Source of the DNA: Mesorhizobium sp. CAU 1732
Lineage (GTDB): Bacteria; Pseudomonadota; Alphaproteobacteria; Rhizobiales; Rhizobiaceae
Direction: 5' to 3'
Assembly: GCF_039888675.1 (NCBI RefSeq)
Contig: NZ_JBDQQR010000001.1
Coordinates: 744,001-808,000, forward strand
Length of the DNA stretch: 64,000 nt
In this document: piece by piece, positions 38,628 to 47,202 of the stretch
Numbering within the stretch: position 1 is the stretch's first letter
Layout: every line of letters starts with the position of its first letter
Translations under genes and position numbers: made by a program
Notes under the pieces: model-generated
What the model saw: only the letters and a program-made list of their open reading frames with translations
What the model was told of the DNA's origin: nothing
Database searches by the model: none

Positions 38628-39482
38628 ATGAAACGCTATGCAGTAATGGCCGGAGCGGCCGCGATCGCAGCGCTGTCCGCAGTCGTGCTGACTCAACCCA
38701 CCGTGGCGCAGGACAACGCCAAGCTCGAGCAGTTGAAGGCGCAGGGCTTCGCCCGCGTCGCCATCGCCAACGAGCCGCCCTTCACGGCTGTTGCCGCGGA
38801 CGGCAAGGTTTCGGGTGCTGCCCCAGACGTGGCGCGCGCCGTCTTCGAGAAGCTCGGCGTGCCGGAAATCGTCGCATCGATCTCGGAATATGGCGCGATG
38901 ATCCCCGGTCTGCAGGCTGGTCGTCATGATGTCGTTACCGCAGGTCTCTTCATGAAGCCCGAGCGTTGCGCGGCGGTCGTCTACTCCGAGCCGGTCCTTT
39001 GCGATGCAGAGGCGATGCTGGTGAAGAAGGGCAACCCGAAGGGCTTCAAGAGCTATGAGGACGTTGCGGCCGACGCATCGGCGACCATCGGCGCGCCCGG
39101 CGGCGGCACAGAAGAGAAGCTGGCGCTCGACGCCGGCGTGCCGCGCGACCGCGTCATCGTGGTACCGGATGGGCAGAGCGGCCTGAAGATGGTTCAGGAC
39201 GGCCGCATCGACGCCTATTCGCTGCCGGTCCTGTCGATCAACGACCTCGTTCAGAAGGCCAACGATCCGAACCTCGAAGTCATCGCACCTGTCGAAGGTG
39301 CGCCTGTCTATTGTGACGGCGCGGCCTTCAAGAAGGGCGACGAGGCCTTGCGCGACGCGTTCGACGTCGAACTCGCCAAGCTGAAGGAATCCGGCGAATT
39401 CGCAAAGATCATCGAGCCCTACGGCTTCTCGGCCGCAGCCGCGCTGTCGACGAACCGCGAAAAGCTCTGCGCCCAGGAGTAG
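38628..39482 (+). CDS. ehuB: Ectoine/hydroxyectoine-binding periplasmic protein
   Basis: Periplasmic binding protein of 284 residues, type II fold (SBP_bac_3). A signal peptide with VVLTQPTVAQ ends near residue 28. The mature part has FARVAIANEPPFTAVAADGK, GAMIPGLQAGRHDVVTAGLF and MKPERCAAVVYSEPV, which resemble EhuB, whose aromatic and acidic residues close on ectoine. The ATG at 38628 follows GAGGAGA; a TTG at 38622 is ignored. It is followed by a palindromic element. Confidence 0.9.
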   Translation: MKRYAVMAGAAAIAALSAVVLTQPTVAQDNAKLEQLKAQGFARVAIANEPPFTAVAADGKVSGAAPDVARAVFEKLGVPEIVASISEYGAMIPGLQAGRHDVVTAGLFMKPERCAAVVYSEPVLCDAEAMLVKKGNPKGFKSYEDVAADASATIGAPGGGTEEKLALDAGVPRDRVIVVPDGQSGLKMVQDGRIDAYSLPVLSINDLVQKANDPNLEVIAPVEGAPVYCDGAAFKKGDEALRDAFDVELAKLKESGEFAKIIEPYGFSAAAALSTNREKLCAQE

Positions 39483-39493
39483 GGGCACTGTTT

Positions 39494-39642
39494 CCTTCTC
39501 CCCGCTTGCGGGGAGAAGGTGGCCGAGCGAAGCGAGGTCGGATGAGGGGCGGCGCTGCTGCTGACGGTCACGCGAAGCTGCGAATGTCGGCTTTGCCCCT
39601 CATCCCCCTGCCGGGACCTTCTCCCCGTAAACGGGGAGAAGG
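39494..39642. repeat. Palindromic intergenic element (REP-like) between ehuB and ehuC
   Basis: Two perfect 12-bp hairpins bound the element: CCTTCTCCCCGC-TT-GCGGGGAGAAGG (39494-39519) and CCTTCTCCCCGT-AA-ACGGGGAGAAGG (39617-39642), with GCCGAGCGAAGCGAGGTCGG between. It is the same family as 3281-3406. Lying just after the binding-protein gene, it may protect that part of the mRNA and favour high EhuB levels. Confidence 0.8.
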
Positions 39643-39687
39643 AGGAAGCGGCGCCGGCGGCGCTCATCTCTCAACGCGGAATCCCCC

Positions 39688-40350
39688 ATGACCGACTGGT
39701 CCGGATATCTAGCCCTGATCCTGCAAGGTGCGCTCGTCACGGCGCAGCTTACGGTCATGGGTTGCGCGCTCGCGCTGGTGATGGCGTTCATCGCCGGGCT
39801 GGGCCGGCTTTCGCGCTTCTTCGCGCTGCGGGCGCTGGCGACCGCCTACATCGAATTCTTCCGCGGCACATCGATTTTCGTCCAGCTTTTCTGGGCCTAT
39901 TTCGTCCTGCCCTTCATGGGCATCACGCTGACGCCCTTCCAGGCCGGCGTGCTGGCTCTGGGCCTGAACGTCGGCGCCTATGGCGCGGAGGTGGTGCGCG
40001 GCGCGGTGCAGTCCATCGGCAAGGAACAGCGCGAGGCCTGCGTGGCGCTCAATCTCTCGCGCTTCCAGGCGATGCGCTACGTGATCCTGCCGCAAGCCTT
40101 CCTGACCATGCTGCCGACCTTCTGCAACAACGCGATCGAGCTTCTGAAGGCCACCGCGGTCGTGTCGCTGATCTCGCTGACGGACATGACGTTCCAGGCG
40201 CAGGTCGTCCGCGCGCAGACCGGCAATACGCTGGTTCCGTTCGGCACGATCCTGCTGATCTACTTCGTCATGGCCATGACGATCTCCACCTTCATGCGTT
40301 GGCTTGAGCGCCGTCTCGCGCGCGGCCTCGATGGCGTGAGGACAGTCTGA
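39688..40350 (+). CDS. ehuC: Ectoine/hydroxyectoine ABC transporter permease
   Basis: Inner-membrane permease of 220 residues of the His/Glu/Gln family, with about five hydrophobic segments. The pattern IEFFRGTSIFVQLFWAYFVL and the loop EARVALNLSRFQAMRYVILPQ-like EACVALNLSRFQAMRYVILP are typical. It pairs with EhuD. Confidence 0.9.
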   Translation: MTDWSGYLALILQGALVTAQLTVMGCALALVMAFIAGLGRLSRFFALRALATAYIEFFRGTSIFVQLFWAYFVLPFMGITLTPFQAGVLALGLNVGAYGAEVVRGAVQSIGKEQREACVALNLSRFQAMRYVILPQAFLTMLPTFCNNAIELLKATAVVSLISLTDMTFQAQVVRAQTGNTLVPFGTILLIYFVMAMTISTFMRWLERRLARGLDGVRTV

Positions 40351-40366
40351 TGGAGTGGGCCACATA

Positions 40367-41026
40367 ATGGAGTGGGATTGGGCTTTCGTCTGGCAGATCA
40401 TGCCGACCCTCATCGAGGGCGTGAAGATCACCATCCTCGCGACCATTCTGGGGTCGCTGCTGGCTGCCGTCGTGGGACTTGGCATCGCGCTCCTGCGTCG
40501 TTCGCCGAGCCGGATCGTATCGCGCACGGTCGGCTTTGTCGCGGAGTTCATTCGCGGCACGCCGCTTCTCGTGCAGCTCTATTTCATCTTCTACGTGCTG
40601 CCCGACTTCGGCATCCTGCTGTCGCCGCTGGTCGCGGGTGTGATCGGGCTGGGTCTGCACTACGGAACCTATACGGCCGAAGTCTACCGCGCCGGTATCG
40701 ACAACGTTCCGCGTGGCCAATGGGAGGCTGCGAAGGCCTGCAACCTCAGCGGCAACCAGACCTGGGTGCATGTGATCATGCCGCAGGCGATCCCGCCGAT
40801 GATCCCCGCGCTCGCCAACTATTTCATCGCCATGTTCAAGGAAACGCCGCTTCTCTCGGCCATCACCGTGCTCGAACTGATGAATCAGGCGAAAAGCGTG
40901 GCCAACAGTTCCTACCGCTACATCGAGCCGATCACGATGGTCGGCGGCTTCTTCCTCGTGATCAGCCTCTTTTCGGTCGTCCTGCTGCGCTGGCTGGAAC
41001 ACCGCTATGGGACGGTGGAGCGGTGA
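40367..41026 (+). CDS. ehuD: Ectoine/hydroxyectoine ABC transporter permease
   Basis: Second permease, 219 residues, beginning MEWDWAFVWQIMPTLIEGVK, the EhuD-typical N-terminus, which selects ATG 40367 over the in-frame GTG at 40355. It contains EFIRGTPLLVQLYFIFYVL and the coupling loop NLSGNQTWVHVIMPQAIPP. It overlaps eutA by GTGA. Confidence 0.9.
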   Translation: MEWDWAFVWQIMPTLIEGVKITILATILGSLLAAVVGLGIALLRRSPSRIVSRTVGFVAEFIRGTPLLVQLYFIFYVLPDFGILLSPLVAGVIGLGLHYGTYTAEVYRAGIDNVPRGQWEAAKACNLSGNQTWVHVIMPQAIPPMIPALANYFIAMFKETPLLSAITVLELMNQAKSVANSSYRYIEPITMVGGFFLVISLFSVVLLRWLEHRYGTVER

Positions 41027-41805
41027 GCGACCTCCCGGAAATCAGGCAGGCGGCACAGCGTCCCGCACTCGACCCGCGTCCGCTCGAAAAACGGATCGGT
41101 CTGGTGATCCTCGCCACCGACCACACGAGCGAACCCGATTTCCGCCGCATGGTCGCCAGCGAGCGGGTCGGTGTCTACGTCGCGCGCATCCCCTACGCAA
41201 ACCCGACGACGCCGGAAAATCTGCGCAAGATGCAGCCGGCGCTGACCGCCGGAACGCGCCTGATCCTGCCCGATGAGGAACTGGACGCGATCTGCTACTC
41301 CTGCACGTCGGCGTCGGTCGTGATCGGCGATGCCGAGATCGAGGCGGCGATCGGCGCGGCGAAGCCGGGCGCGCCCGTGGTGACGCCGCCGGCTGCGGCC
41401 ATACGCGGCATGAATGCGCTGGGCGTCCGCCGCATCAGCCTGCTGACCCCCTACACGGTCGAGACCACGCGACCGATGGCGTCCTACTTCGCCGGCCACG
41501 GCTTCGACCTTGCGAGCGTCACCTGCCTCGGTTTCGATGACGATCGCGACATGGCGCGCATTCCTCACCAGGCGATCGTCGAGGCCGCAAAGGCGGCGAT
41601 CGCGCCCGACGCCGAGGCGCTGTTCATCTCCTGCACGGCCTTGCGCGCGGCGCATGTCGCGGCCGAGATCGAAGCTGCGATCGGCCGGCCCGTCGTGACC
41701 AGCAATCAGGCCACGGCCTGGAACTGCATGCGGCTGTGCGGCGACGAAACGGCACGGCCGGAGTGGGGCCGGCTGATGACGCTTGGTTTGGCGCAGCCGC
41801 AATGA
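41023..41805 (+). CDS. eutA: Ectoine utilization protein EutA (Asp/Glu racemase, maleate isomerase-like)
   Basis: A 260-residue protein of the aspartate/glutamate racemase superfamily similar to maleate isomerase, with one cysteine in DAICYSCTSASVVIG and a second in LFISCTALRAAHVA. EutA is thought to invert the stereochemistry of hydroxyectoine before its dehydration. Translation starts at GTG 41023 overlapping the ehuD stop codon; it overlaps eutB by ATGA. Confidence 0.88.
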   Translation: MSDLPEIRQAAQRPALDPRPLEKRIGLVILATDHTSEPDFRRMVASERVGVYVARIPYANPTTPENLRKMQPALTAGTRLILPDEELDAICYSCTSASVVIGDAEIEAAIGAAKPGAPVVTPPAAAIRGMNALGVRRISLLTPYTVETTRPMASYFAGHGFDLASVTCLGFDDDRDMARIPHQAIVEAAKAAIAPDAEALFISCTALRAAHVAAEIEAAIGRPVVTSNQATAWNCMRLCGDETARPEWGRLMTLGLAQPQ

Positions 41806-42779
41806 CGGTCACCCTCTCCGACATCCGCGCCGCGCACACGCGCATTGCCGGCAAAGTAGAGCGCACGCCGACGCTTCCGTCTCCGTCGCTCTCCGAACTG
41901 TGCGGCGTACCCGTCCATCTGAAGCTCGAACATCGCCAGACCACGGGCAGCTTCAAGCTGCGCGGCGCATCCAACGCGGTGGCCTTGCTCGTCGAAAGCG
42001 GCGCGGGCGCGCGCGGCGTGGTGGCTGCATCGACGGGCAACCACGGCCGCGCCCTTGCGCATGCCGCAAAGCTCGCCGGCATCCGCGCGACGATCTGCAT
42101 GTCGCGTCTCGTGCCGGAAAACAAGGTCTCCGAAATCCGCCGCCTCGGCGCGGAGGTGCGGATCGTCGGAAAAAGCCAGGACGACGCGCAGGAAGAGGTG
42201 GCCCGGCTGGTCGCGAGCGAGGGCATGGCGATGGTGCCGCCTTTCGACGACCCGGCGATCGTCGCGGGGCAGGGCACGCTCGGGCTGGAGATCGTGGAGG
42301 ACGTTCCCGACGTCCAGACCGTGCTGATCCAGCTTTCCGGCGGCGGTCTGGCCTCCGGTGTCGCCGCGGCCGTGAAGGCGCTCAGACAGTCCGCCAGGAT
42401 CGTCGGTGTCTCGATGGCACGTGGTGCGGCGATGAAGGCGAGCCTCGATGCCGGCAGGCCGGTGCAGGTCGAGGAACTCGAAACGCTTGCGGATTCGCTG
42501 GGCGGTGGGATCGGACTCGACAACCGGCTGACCTTCGCAATGTGCCGCGATCTGCTCGATGACGTCGTGCTGCTGTCCGAAGACGAGATCGCCGAGGGTA
42601 TCCGGCACGTCTACGCCCACCAGCGCGAAGTGGTGGAGGGTGCGGGCGCTGTCGGCGTCGCCGCCCTGCTCACCGGCAAGGTGAAACCGAACGGCCCGAC
42701 CGTCGCCGTTCTTTCCGGCGGCAACATCGACATGGCGCTGCACCGGAAGATCGTCTGCGACGAGGAGCGCGCCGCATGA
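41802..42779 (+). CDS. eutB: Hydroxyectoine utilization dehydratase EutB (threonine dehydratase-like)
   Basis: A 325-residue fold type II PLP enzyme. The PLP lysine is Lys52 in TTGSFKLRGASNA and the phosphate-binding loop is a glycine-rich LSGGGLASGVAAAV. EutB belongs to the serine/threonine dehydratase family and takes part in conversion of hydroxyectoine to ectoine. It overlaps both neighbours by four bases. Confidence 0.9.
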   Translation: MTVTLSDIRAAHTRIAGKVERTPTLPSPSLSELCGVPVHLKLEHRQTTGSFKLRGASNAVALLVESGAGARGVVAASTGNHGRALAHAAKLAGIRATICMSRLVPENKVSEIRRLGAEVRIVGKSQDDAQEEVARLVASEGMAMVPPFDDPAIVAGQGTLGLEIVEDVPDVQTVLIQLSGGGLASGVAAAVKALRQSARIVGVSMARGAAMKASLDAGRPVQVEELETLADSLGGGIGLDNRLTFAMCRDLLDDVVLLSEDEIAEGIRHVYAHQREVVEGAGAVGVAALLTGKVKPNGPTVAVLSGGNIDMALHRKIVCDEERAA

Positions 42780-43768
42780 CCCGCATGACCATCCTCACCG
42801 AGGCCGAACTGCGCAAGATCGTCCGCCTCGATCTCGAAGCGGTCGCCTGCGTCGAGAACGCATTTCGGGCGCTTGCGACGCTGCCGGTCGCGATGCCGCC
42901 GATCCTGAGGCTCGACATTCCCGAGCATCGTGGCGAGGTCGACGTGAAGACGGCCTATGTGCCGGGCATCGACGGCTTTGCGATCAAGATCAGCCCCGGC
43001 TTCTTCGACAATCCCAAACTGGGTCTGCCGAGCGTCAACGGCATGATGGTCCTCCTGTCGGCCAAGACCGGCCTCGTCGAGGCGCTGCTGCTCGACAACG
43101 GCTATCTCACGGATGTGCGCACCGCTGCCGCCGGCGCGGTCGCGGCGCGGCATCTGTCCCGTCCGAACGCGTCTGTCGCGACGATCTTCGGCGCGGGCAT
43201 GCAGGCGCGGATGCAACTCGAGGCATTGCTGCTCGTGCGCAGCATCGAGGAAGCGCGCATCTGGGCGCGCGACGCGGCCAAGGCCGAGAAGACCGCCGCG
43301 CAGTTGCGCGAACGGCTAGGAATACGGGTGCGTGCCGAGGCGGATCCGGCGCGAGCGATCGCGGGCGCCGACGTGGTCGTGACGACGACGCCCGCGAGCG
43401 AGCCGCTTCTCAAGCGTGCGTGGTTGTCGCGCGGCCAGCATGTCACCGCGATGGGCTCCGACGCCGAGCACAAGAACGAGCTGGAGCCTGCGGTCATCAC
43501 GGGCGTCGATCTCTATGTCGCCGACAGGCTGAGCCAGACAAGGCGGCTCGGCGAACTCCACCATGCGATCGAGGCGGGGCTGGTTCCGGCTGACCGTGTC
43601 TTCCCTGAATTGGGCGAGATCGTCGCCGGCCTCAAGCCCGGGCGCACCTCGGACACGATGACCACGGTCGCCGACCTGACCGGCACGGGCGTTCAGGACA
43701 CGGCCATCGCGACACTGGCGCGCGACAGGGCGAGGGCAGCGCAGGCGGGAACCGATTTCGAGAGCTAG
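42776..43768 (+). CDS. eutC: Ectoine utilization protein EutC (ornithine cyclodeaminase-like)
   Basis: A 330-residue member of the ornithine cyclodeaminase/mu-crystallin family. The NAD-binding stretch TIFGAGMQARMQLEALLLVR lies near residue 136-155, and DVVVTTTPASEPLL follows. EutC acts with EutA and EutB in hydroxyectoine conversion. It starts at the ATG overlapping the eutB stop codon. Confidence 0.9.
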   Translation: MTRMTILTEAELRKIVRLDLEAVACVENAFRALATLPVAMPPILRLDIPEHRGEVDVKTAYVPGIDGFAIKISPGFFDNPKLGLPSVNGMMVLLSAKTGLVEALLLDNGYLTDVRTAAAGAVAARHLSRPNASVATIFGAGMQARMQLEALLLVRSIEEARIWARDAAKAEKTAAQLRERLGIRVRAEADPARAIAGADVVVTTTPASEPLLKRAWLSRGQHVTAMGSDAEHKNELEPAVITGVDLYVADRLSQTRRLGELHHAIEAGLVPADRVFPELGEIVAGLKPGRTSDTMTTVADLTGTGVQDTAIATLARDRARAAQAGTDFES

Positions 43769-43813
43769 GCGCGGCCGTATCGGCCCAAGGAATAAACGAG
43801 GAAACGACCAGAC

Positions 43814-44992
43814 ATGCTGCCCAATCTGAAATTCACCCGCGAGGAATACGCCGAGCGCCTCGCCAGGACGCGGCGCGCAATGGAAGCCAAGGGCGTCGAC
43901 CTGCTGATCTGCTCCGACCCGTCCAACATGGCGTGGCTGACCGGCTATGATGGCTGGTCGTTCTACGTCCATCAGGCGATCCTGGTGCCGCCGACGGGCG
44001 AGCCGGTCTGGTACGGGCGCGGACAGGATGCGAACGGTGCAAAGCGCACCGCATATCTCGGCCATGACAACATCGTCGGTTACGCCGATCACTACGTCCA
44101 GTCGACCGAACGCCATCCTATGGACTACCTCTCAAAGGTCATCGGCGAGCGTGGATGGGACAAGCTCACCATCGGCGTCGAGATGGACAATTACTGGTTC
44201 TCGGCCGCCGCATTCGCGGCGCTGCAGAAGCATCTGCCCAATGCACGCTTCGTGGACGCGACCGCGCTCGTGAACTGGCAGCGCGCGGTGAAAAGCCCGA
44301 CCGAGATCGACTACATGCGCAAGGCCGCGCGGATCGTGGAGGTGATGCATCAGCGCATCGTCGACAAGATCGAGGTCGGCATGCGCAAATGCGATCTCGT
44401 GGCCGAAATTTACGATGCCGGCACGCGCGGCGTCGATGGGATCGGCGGCGATTATCCCGCGATCGTGCCGCTGCTTCCGTCGGGCGCGGATGCCTCCGCG
44501 CCGCATCTGACCTGGGACGACAAGCCCATGAAGTCGGGCGAGGGCACGTTTTTCGAGATCGCCGGCTGCTACAATCGCTATCACTGCCCGTTGTCGCGCA
44601 CGGTCTTCCTCGGCAAGCCGACGCAGGAATTCCTCGACGCTGAGAAGGCGACGCTGGAAGGCATGGAAGCCGGCCTCGCCGCCGCCAAACCCGGCAACAC
44701 CTGCGAGGACATCGCCAACGCCTTCTTCGCGGTCCTGAAAAAGTACGGGATCACCAAGGACAACCGCACCGGCTATCCGATCGGTTTGAGCTACCCGCCG
44801 GACTGGGGCGAGCGCACGATGAGCCTGCGCCCCGGCGACCGCACCGAACTCAAGCCCGGCATGACGTTCCATTTCATGACCGGCCTGTGGCTGGAGACGA
44901 TGGGTCTCGAAATCACGGAATCGATCCTGATCACCGAGACCGGTGTCGAGTGTCTCGCAAACGTGCCACGCCAGTTGTTTGTGAAGGGCTGA
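43814..44992 (+). CDS. doeA: Ectoine hydrolase
   Basis: A 392-residue M24 (creatinase/prolidase-fold) hydrolase that opens the ectoine ring to N-acetyl-diaminobutyrate. The N-terminal creatinase-like domain (MLPNLKFTREEYAERLARTR, NMAWLTGYDGWSFYVHQAIL) is followed by the pita-bread domain (GIGGDYPAIVPLLPSG, NRTGYPIGLSYPPDWGERTM, MTFHFMTGLW). This combination and the cluster identify DoeA (EutD). AAGGAATAAACGAGGAAACG lies upstream. Confidence 0.92.
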   Translation: MLPNLKFTREEYAERLARTRRAMEAKGVDLLICSDPSNMAWLTGYDGWSFYVHQAILVPPTGEPVWYGRGQDANGAKRTAYLGHDNIVGYADHYVQSTERHPMDYLSKVIGERGWDKLTIGVEMDNYWFSAAAFAALQKHLPNARFVDATALVNWQRAVKSPTEIDYMRKAARIVEVMHQRIVDKIEVGMRKCDLVAEIYDAGTRGVDGIGGDYPAIVPLLPSGADASAPHLTWDDKPMKSGEGTFFEIAGCYNRYHCPLSRTVFLGKPTQEFLDAEKATLEGMEAGLAAAKPGNTCEDIANAFFAVLKKYGITKDNRTGYPIGLSYPPDWGERTMSLRPGDRTELKPGMTFHFMTGLWLETMGLEITESILITETGVECLANVPRQLFVKG

Positions 44993-45022
44993 GGGGAGGC
45001 ACGACGTGATGATGCACCGTAC

Positions 45023-45157
45023 ACCCCCACCCCTAACCCCTCCCCACAAGGGGGAGGGGGACAATTTCACGGCCGCCCAAGCTCAAGTCGAGGGCTGGGG
45101 AGTGACGTTGCCAAAGAATCCCCCTCCCCCTAGTGGGGAGGGGTTAGGGGTGGGGGT
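45023..45157. repeat. Palindromic intergenic element between doeA and doeB
   Basis: A perfect 23-bp inverted repeat (45023-45045 with 45135-45157), built of C runs starting ACCCCCACCCC and their complement, encloses two further G/C-run arms (CAAGGGGGAGGGGG and CCCCCTCCCCCTAGTGGGG). The type is common between genes in Hyphomicrobiales. It interrupts the operon without an obvious terminator. Confidence 0.8.
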
Positions 45158-45175
45158 TGCGGGAGACATGCAGTG

Positions 45176-46168
45176 ATGAAACCCTCCCCCATCACCCCCA
45201 CGATCGATCTCGACGCTGCCGGCGTCCAGCACGGCTTCCTGCGATTGCCCTACAGCCGCGATGATTCCGCGTGGGGTTCGGTGATGATCCCCATCGCGGT
45301 GATCCGGAACGGCGAGGGCCCGACGGCGCTCCTCACCGGCGGCAACCACGGCGACGAGTATGAGGGGCCGCTGGCGCTTTTCGATCTGGCGCGGACGCTC
45401 GACCCGGTATCCGTCTCGGGAACGGTTATCATCGTGCCGGCGATGAACTATCCCGCGTTCCGCGCCGGCACGCGCACCTCGCCGATCGATCGCGGCAATC
45501 TCAATCGCAGCTTTCCCGGCCGGCCCGACGGCACGGTGACCGAGAAGATCGCGGACTATTTCCAGCGGGAACTCCTCCCCCGCGCGGATATCGTGCTCGA
45601 CTTTCATTCCGGTGGCCGCACGCTCGACTTCCTGCCCTTTTGCGCGGCCCACATCCTGCCCGACAAGGCGCAGGAGGCGAGCGTCATGGCGGCTGTCGAG
45701 GCATTCTCGGCGCCATGGTCGATGCGCATGCTGGAGATCGATGCGATCGGCATGTTCGACACGGCAGCCGAGGAGATGGGCAAGGTCTTCGTCACGACGG
45801 AACTCGGCGGCGGCGGCACGTCGACCGCCGCAAGCGTCCGCATCGCCCGGCGCGGCGTCATGAACGTGCTGCGCCATTCGGGCATCGTCTCCGGCGCGGT
45901 AGAGAAGAGCCAGACGTCCTGGCTCGACATGCCATCCGGCGACTGCTTCTGCTTCGCCGAAGAGGACGGCATGGCCGAGACGATGGTCGATCTGGGCGAC
46001 GCCGTCTGCGAGGGCGACGTCATCGCGCGCATCCACGCGATCGGGCGCACCGGCGTCGCACCGGTGGATATCAGGGCGAAAATGTCCGGCATCCTTGCGG
46101 CGCGGCATTTTCCTGGTCTGGTGAAGGCGGGCGACTGCATGTCGGTCGTCGCGGTGGTTGACCGATAA
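45176..46168 (+). CDS. doeB: N-alpha-acetyl-L-2,4-diaminobutyrate deacetylase
   Basis: A 330-residue zinc hydrolase of the succinylglutamate desuccinylase/aspartoacylase family. Zinc ligands are in GGNHGDEYEGPLAL (His and Glu) and later VLDFHSGGRTLDF. It removes the acetyl group from the ectoine ring-opening product. The ATG at 45176 follows GGGAGA; a GTG just before it is in frame. Last gene of the ehu-eut-doe operon. Confidence 0.92.
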   Translation: MKPSPITPTIDLDAAGVQHGFLRLPYSRDDSAWGSVMIPIAVIRNGEGPTALLTGGNHGDEYEGPLALFDLARTLDPVSVSGTVIIVPAMNYPAFRAGTRTSPIDRGNLNRSFPGRPDGTVTEKIADYFQRELLPRADIVLDFHSGGRTLDFLPFCAAHILPDKAQEASVMAAVEAFSAPWSMRMLEIDAIGMFDTAAEEMGKVFVTTELGGGGTSTAASVRIARRGVMNVLRHSGIVSGAVEKSQTSWLDMPSGDCFCFAEEDGMAETMVDLGDAVCEGDVIARIHAIGRTGVAPVDIRAKMSGILAARHFPGLVKAGDCMSVVAVVDR

Positions 46169-46244
46169 ACCGCATCGACGTGCCAGTTTCCTTCGTCGCG
46201 GAATTGGAGTATGGAACGGCCGGAAATGTAGGTGCGAGCAGCGC

Positions 46245-46646
46245 GTGACCCTTTCTCGGCATCAAAGACCGGCTGACGGCGTCCAGGCAGTGTTCCTGGT
46301 CCGGATGACGCTTGTCTGGATGGTCCTGTTCGCCATGCTGCCCAATCCGCTTGGCGGTGCTGCGGCTGCGTTCGCGTCCTCGTCGTTCACCCAGCAGACG
46401 CTCGATGAACGGGACGGCGCGGATCGTCATGCCACCCCGGCAGCATCGAGACAGCACAGCTTCGCAGTCGTGTCCTCCGACGGCGGGAGCCCGGATGACG
46501 GGTTCGGCGTCGGTGCCGGGCTGGTGGTGCGATATGCATCCCTGACGCACGGCGACCCTGCCGACACCGGATACCCAGCCGTCGCGACGCTGACAGCCGC
46601 CGGTTTCCTCTCGACCCACGCTCGCGCGCCGCCGCTTTCGGCCTGA
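46245..46646 (+). CDS. Small secreted protein ending RAPP-LSA, putative ribosome arrest peptide 1
   Basis: About 133 residues from GTG 46245, or 113 from ATG 46305; the start is uncertain and ribosome binding sites are weak. A Sec-type hydrophobic segment (MTLVWMVLFAMLPNPLGG, AAAAFA) is followed by a hydrophilic Ser/Asp/Gly-rich region and the end THARAPPLSA. RAPP codons are 46623-46634, three codons before the stop. Known RAPP-type arrest peptides (ApdA, ApdP) are short secretory proteins encoded before secDF and stall the ribosome at this motif until Sec pulls on the chain. This one is first of two in tandem. A hairpin GCAGCC-TTTG-GGCTGC follows at 46657-46672. Confidence 0.65.
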   Translation: MTLSRHQRPADGVQAVFLVRMTLVWMVLFAMLPNPLGGAAAAFASSSFTQQTLDERDGADRHATPAASRQHSFAVVSSDGGSPDDGFGVGAGLVVRYASLTHGDPADTGYPAVATLTAAGFLSTHARAPPLSA

Positions 46647-46725
46647 TGCGTTAGCCGCAGCCTTTGGGCTGCATCCCCGTTGCGCGCCGATCCTTGAAAA
46701 AGCGCGGCGCCGCCGGACATGGATC

Positions 46726-47121
46726 ATGAACCGACACACTGCCCCTGTGCGCTTTCTGCTGCAGGCCCTTCTCATTCTTCTATGGGGCGGGATGGGTGCC
46801 GGCGCGCCCGTTTCACACGCGCCGTCCGGGCTGGTGTCCGCAGCCGCCAGTCAGGCGGAGACGGTGTCGTCACGCCGTCATGGCCCCCGAAACCCCGAGC
46901 GGCTCAGCGATCGTGAGGCAAGCCGCAGCGCGATCGTCGAGCGCCGTCATGCCGACGATCTCTGGAATGCCGCCCAATCCGGCGGCGCGGGCCTTTTGCC
47001 CGCAACGGCCGGTCTGCCGCTTCCCGACACATCCGACGCCGCGCAATCACTGAGACCCCGCCATGTCACAAGCGCGCAAAGCGCCCACCACCGCGCCCGC
47101 GCGCCCCCTTTCGACGCCTGA
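46726..47121 (+). CDS. apdP: Small secreted protein ending RAPP-FDA, putative ribosome arrest peptide 2 (ApdP-like)
   Basis: A 131-residue protein with a clear signal sequence (PVRFLLQALLILLWGGMGAG) and an Ala/Arg-rich body ending HHRARAPPFDA. The motif RAPP is coded at 47098-47109, three codons before the stop, as in the preceding protein. This is the position and form of the arrest peptide ApdP described upstream of secDF in alphaproteobacteria: the ribosome halts with RAP in the exit tunnel and prolyl-tRNA in the A site. secDF starts 81 bases downstream. Arginines close to the motif (RARAPP) fit a tunnel-binding segment. The only other reading is a nonfunctional small exported protein. Confidence 0.8.
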   Translation: MNRHTAPVRFLLQALLILLWGGMGAGAPVSHAPSGLVSAAASQAETVSSRRHGPRNPERLSDREASRSAIVERRHADDLWNAAQSGGAGLLPATAGLPLPDTSDAAQSLRPRHVTSAQSAHHRARAPPFDA

Positions 47122-47198
47122 TCCCCGTCGCCTCCGCCGATGCGGAGAACCTGAAACGAGGCGGTCGGCCTGGCTGCCGTCTCGCATCCAAAGGATCA
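47119..47198 (+). promoter_or_regulatory. Predicted RNA structure hiding the secDF ribosome binding site
   Basis: TGATCC at 47119-47124, which contains the apdP stop codon, is the exact complement of GGATCA at 47193-47198, which contains the AAGGA ribosome binding site of secDF. A nested stem GATGCG (47139-47144) with CGCATC (47183-47188) supports the fold. A ribosome stalled at RAPP (A-site codon 47107-47109) would reach about 47120 and open the outer stem. Confidence 0.55.
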
Positions 47199-47202
47199 TT
47201 TC

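Noticed and set aside
46158..46244. N-terminal extension of the first RAPP gene into the doeB stop region
   Set aside because: The extension would put a basic, cysteine-containing stretch before the export signal; starts at 46245 or 46305 make a normal secretory protein.
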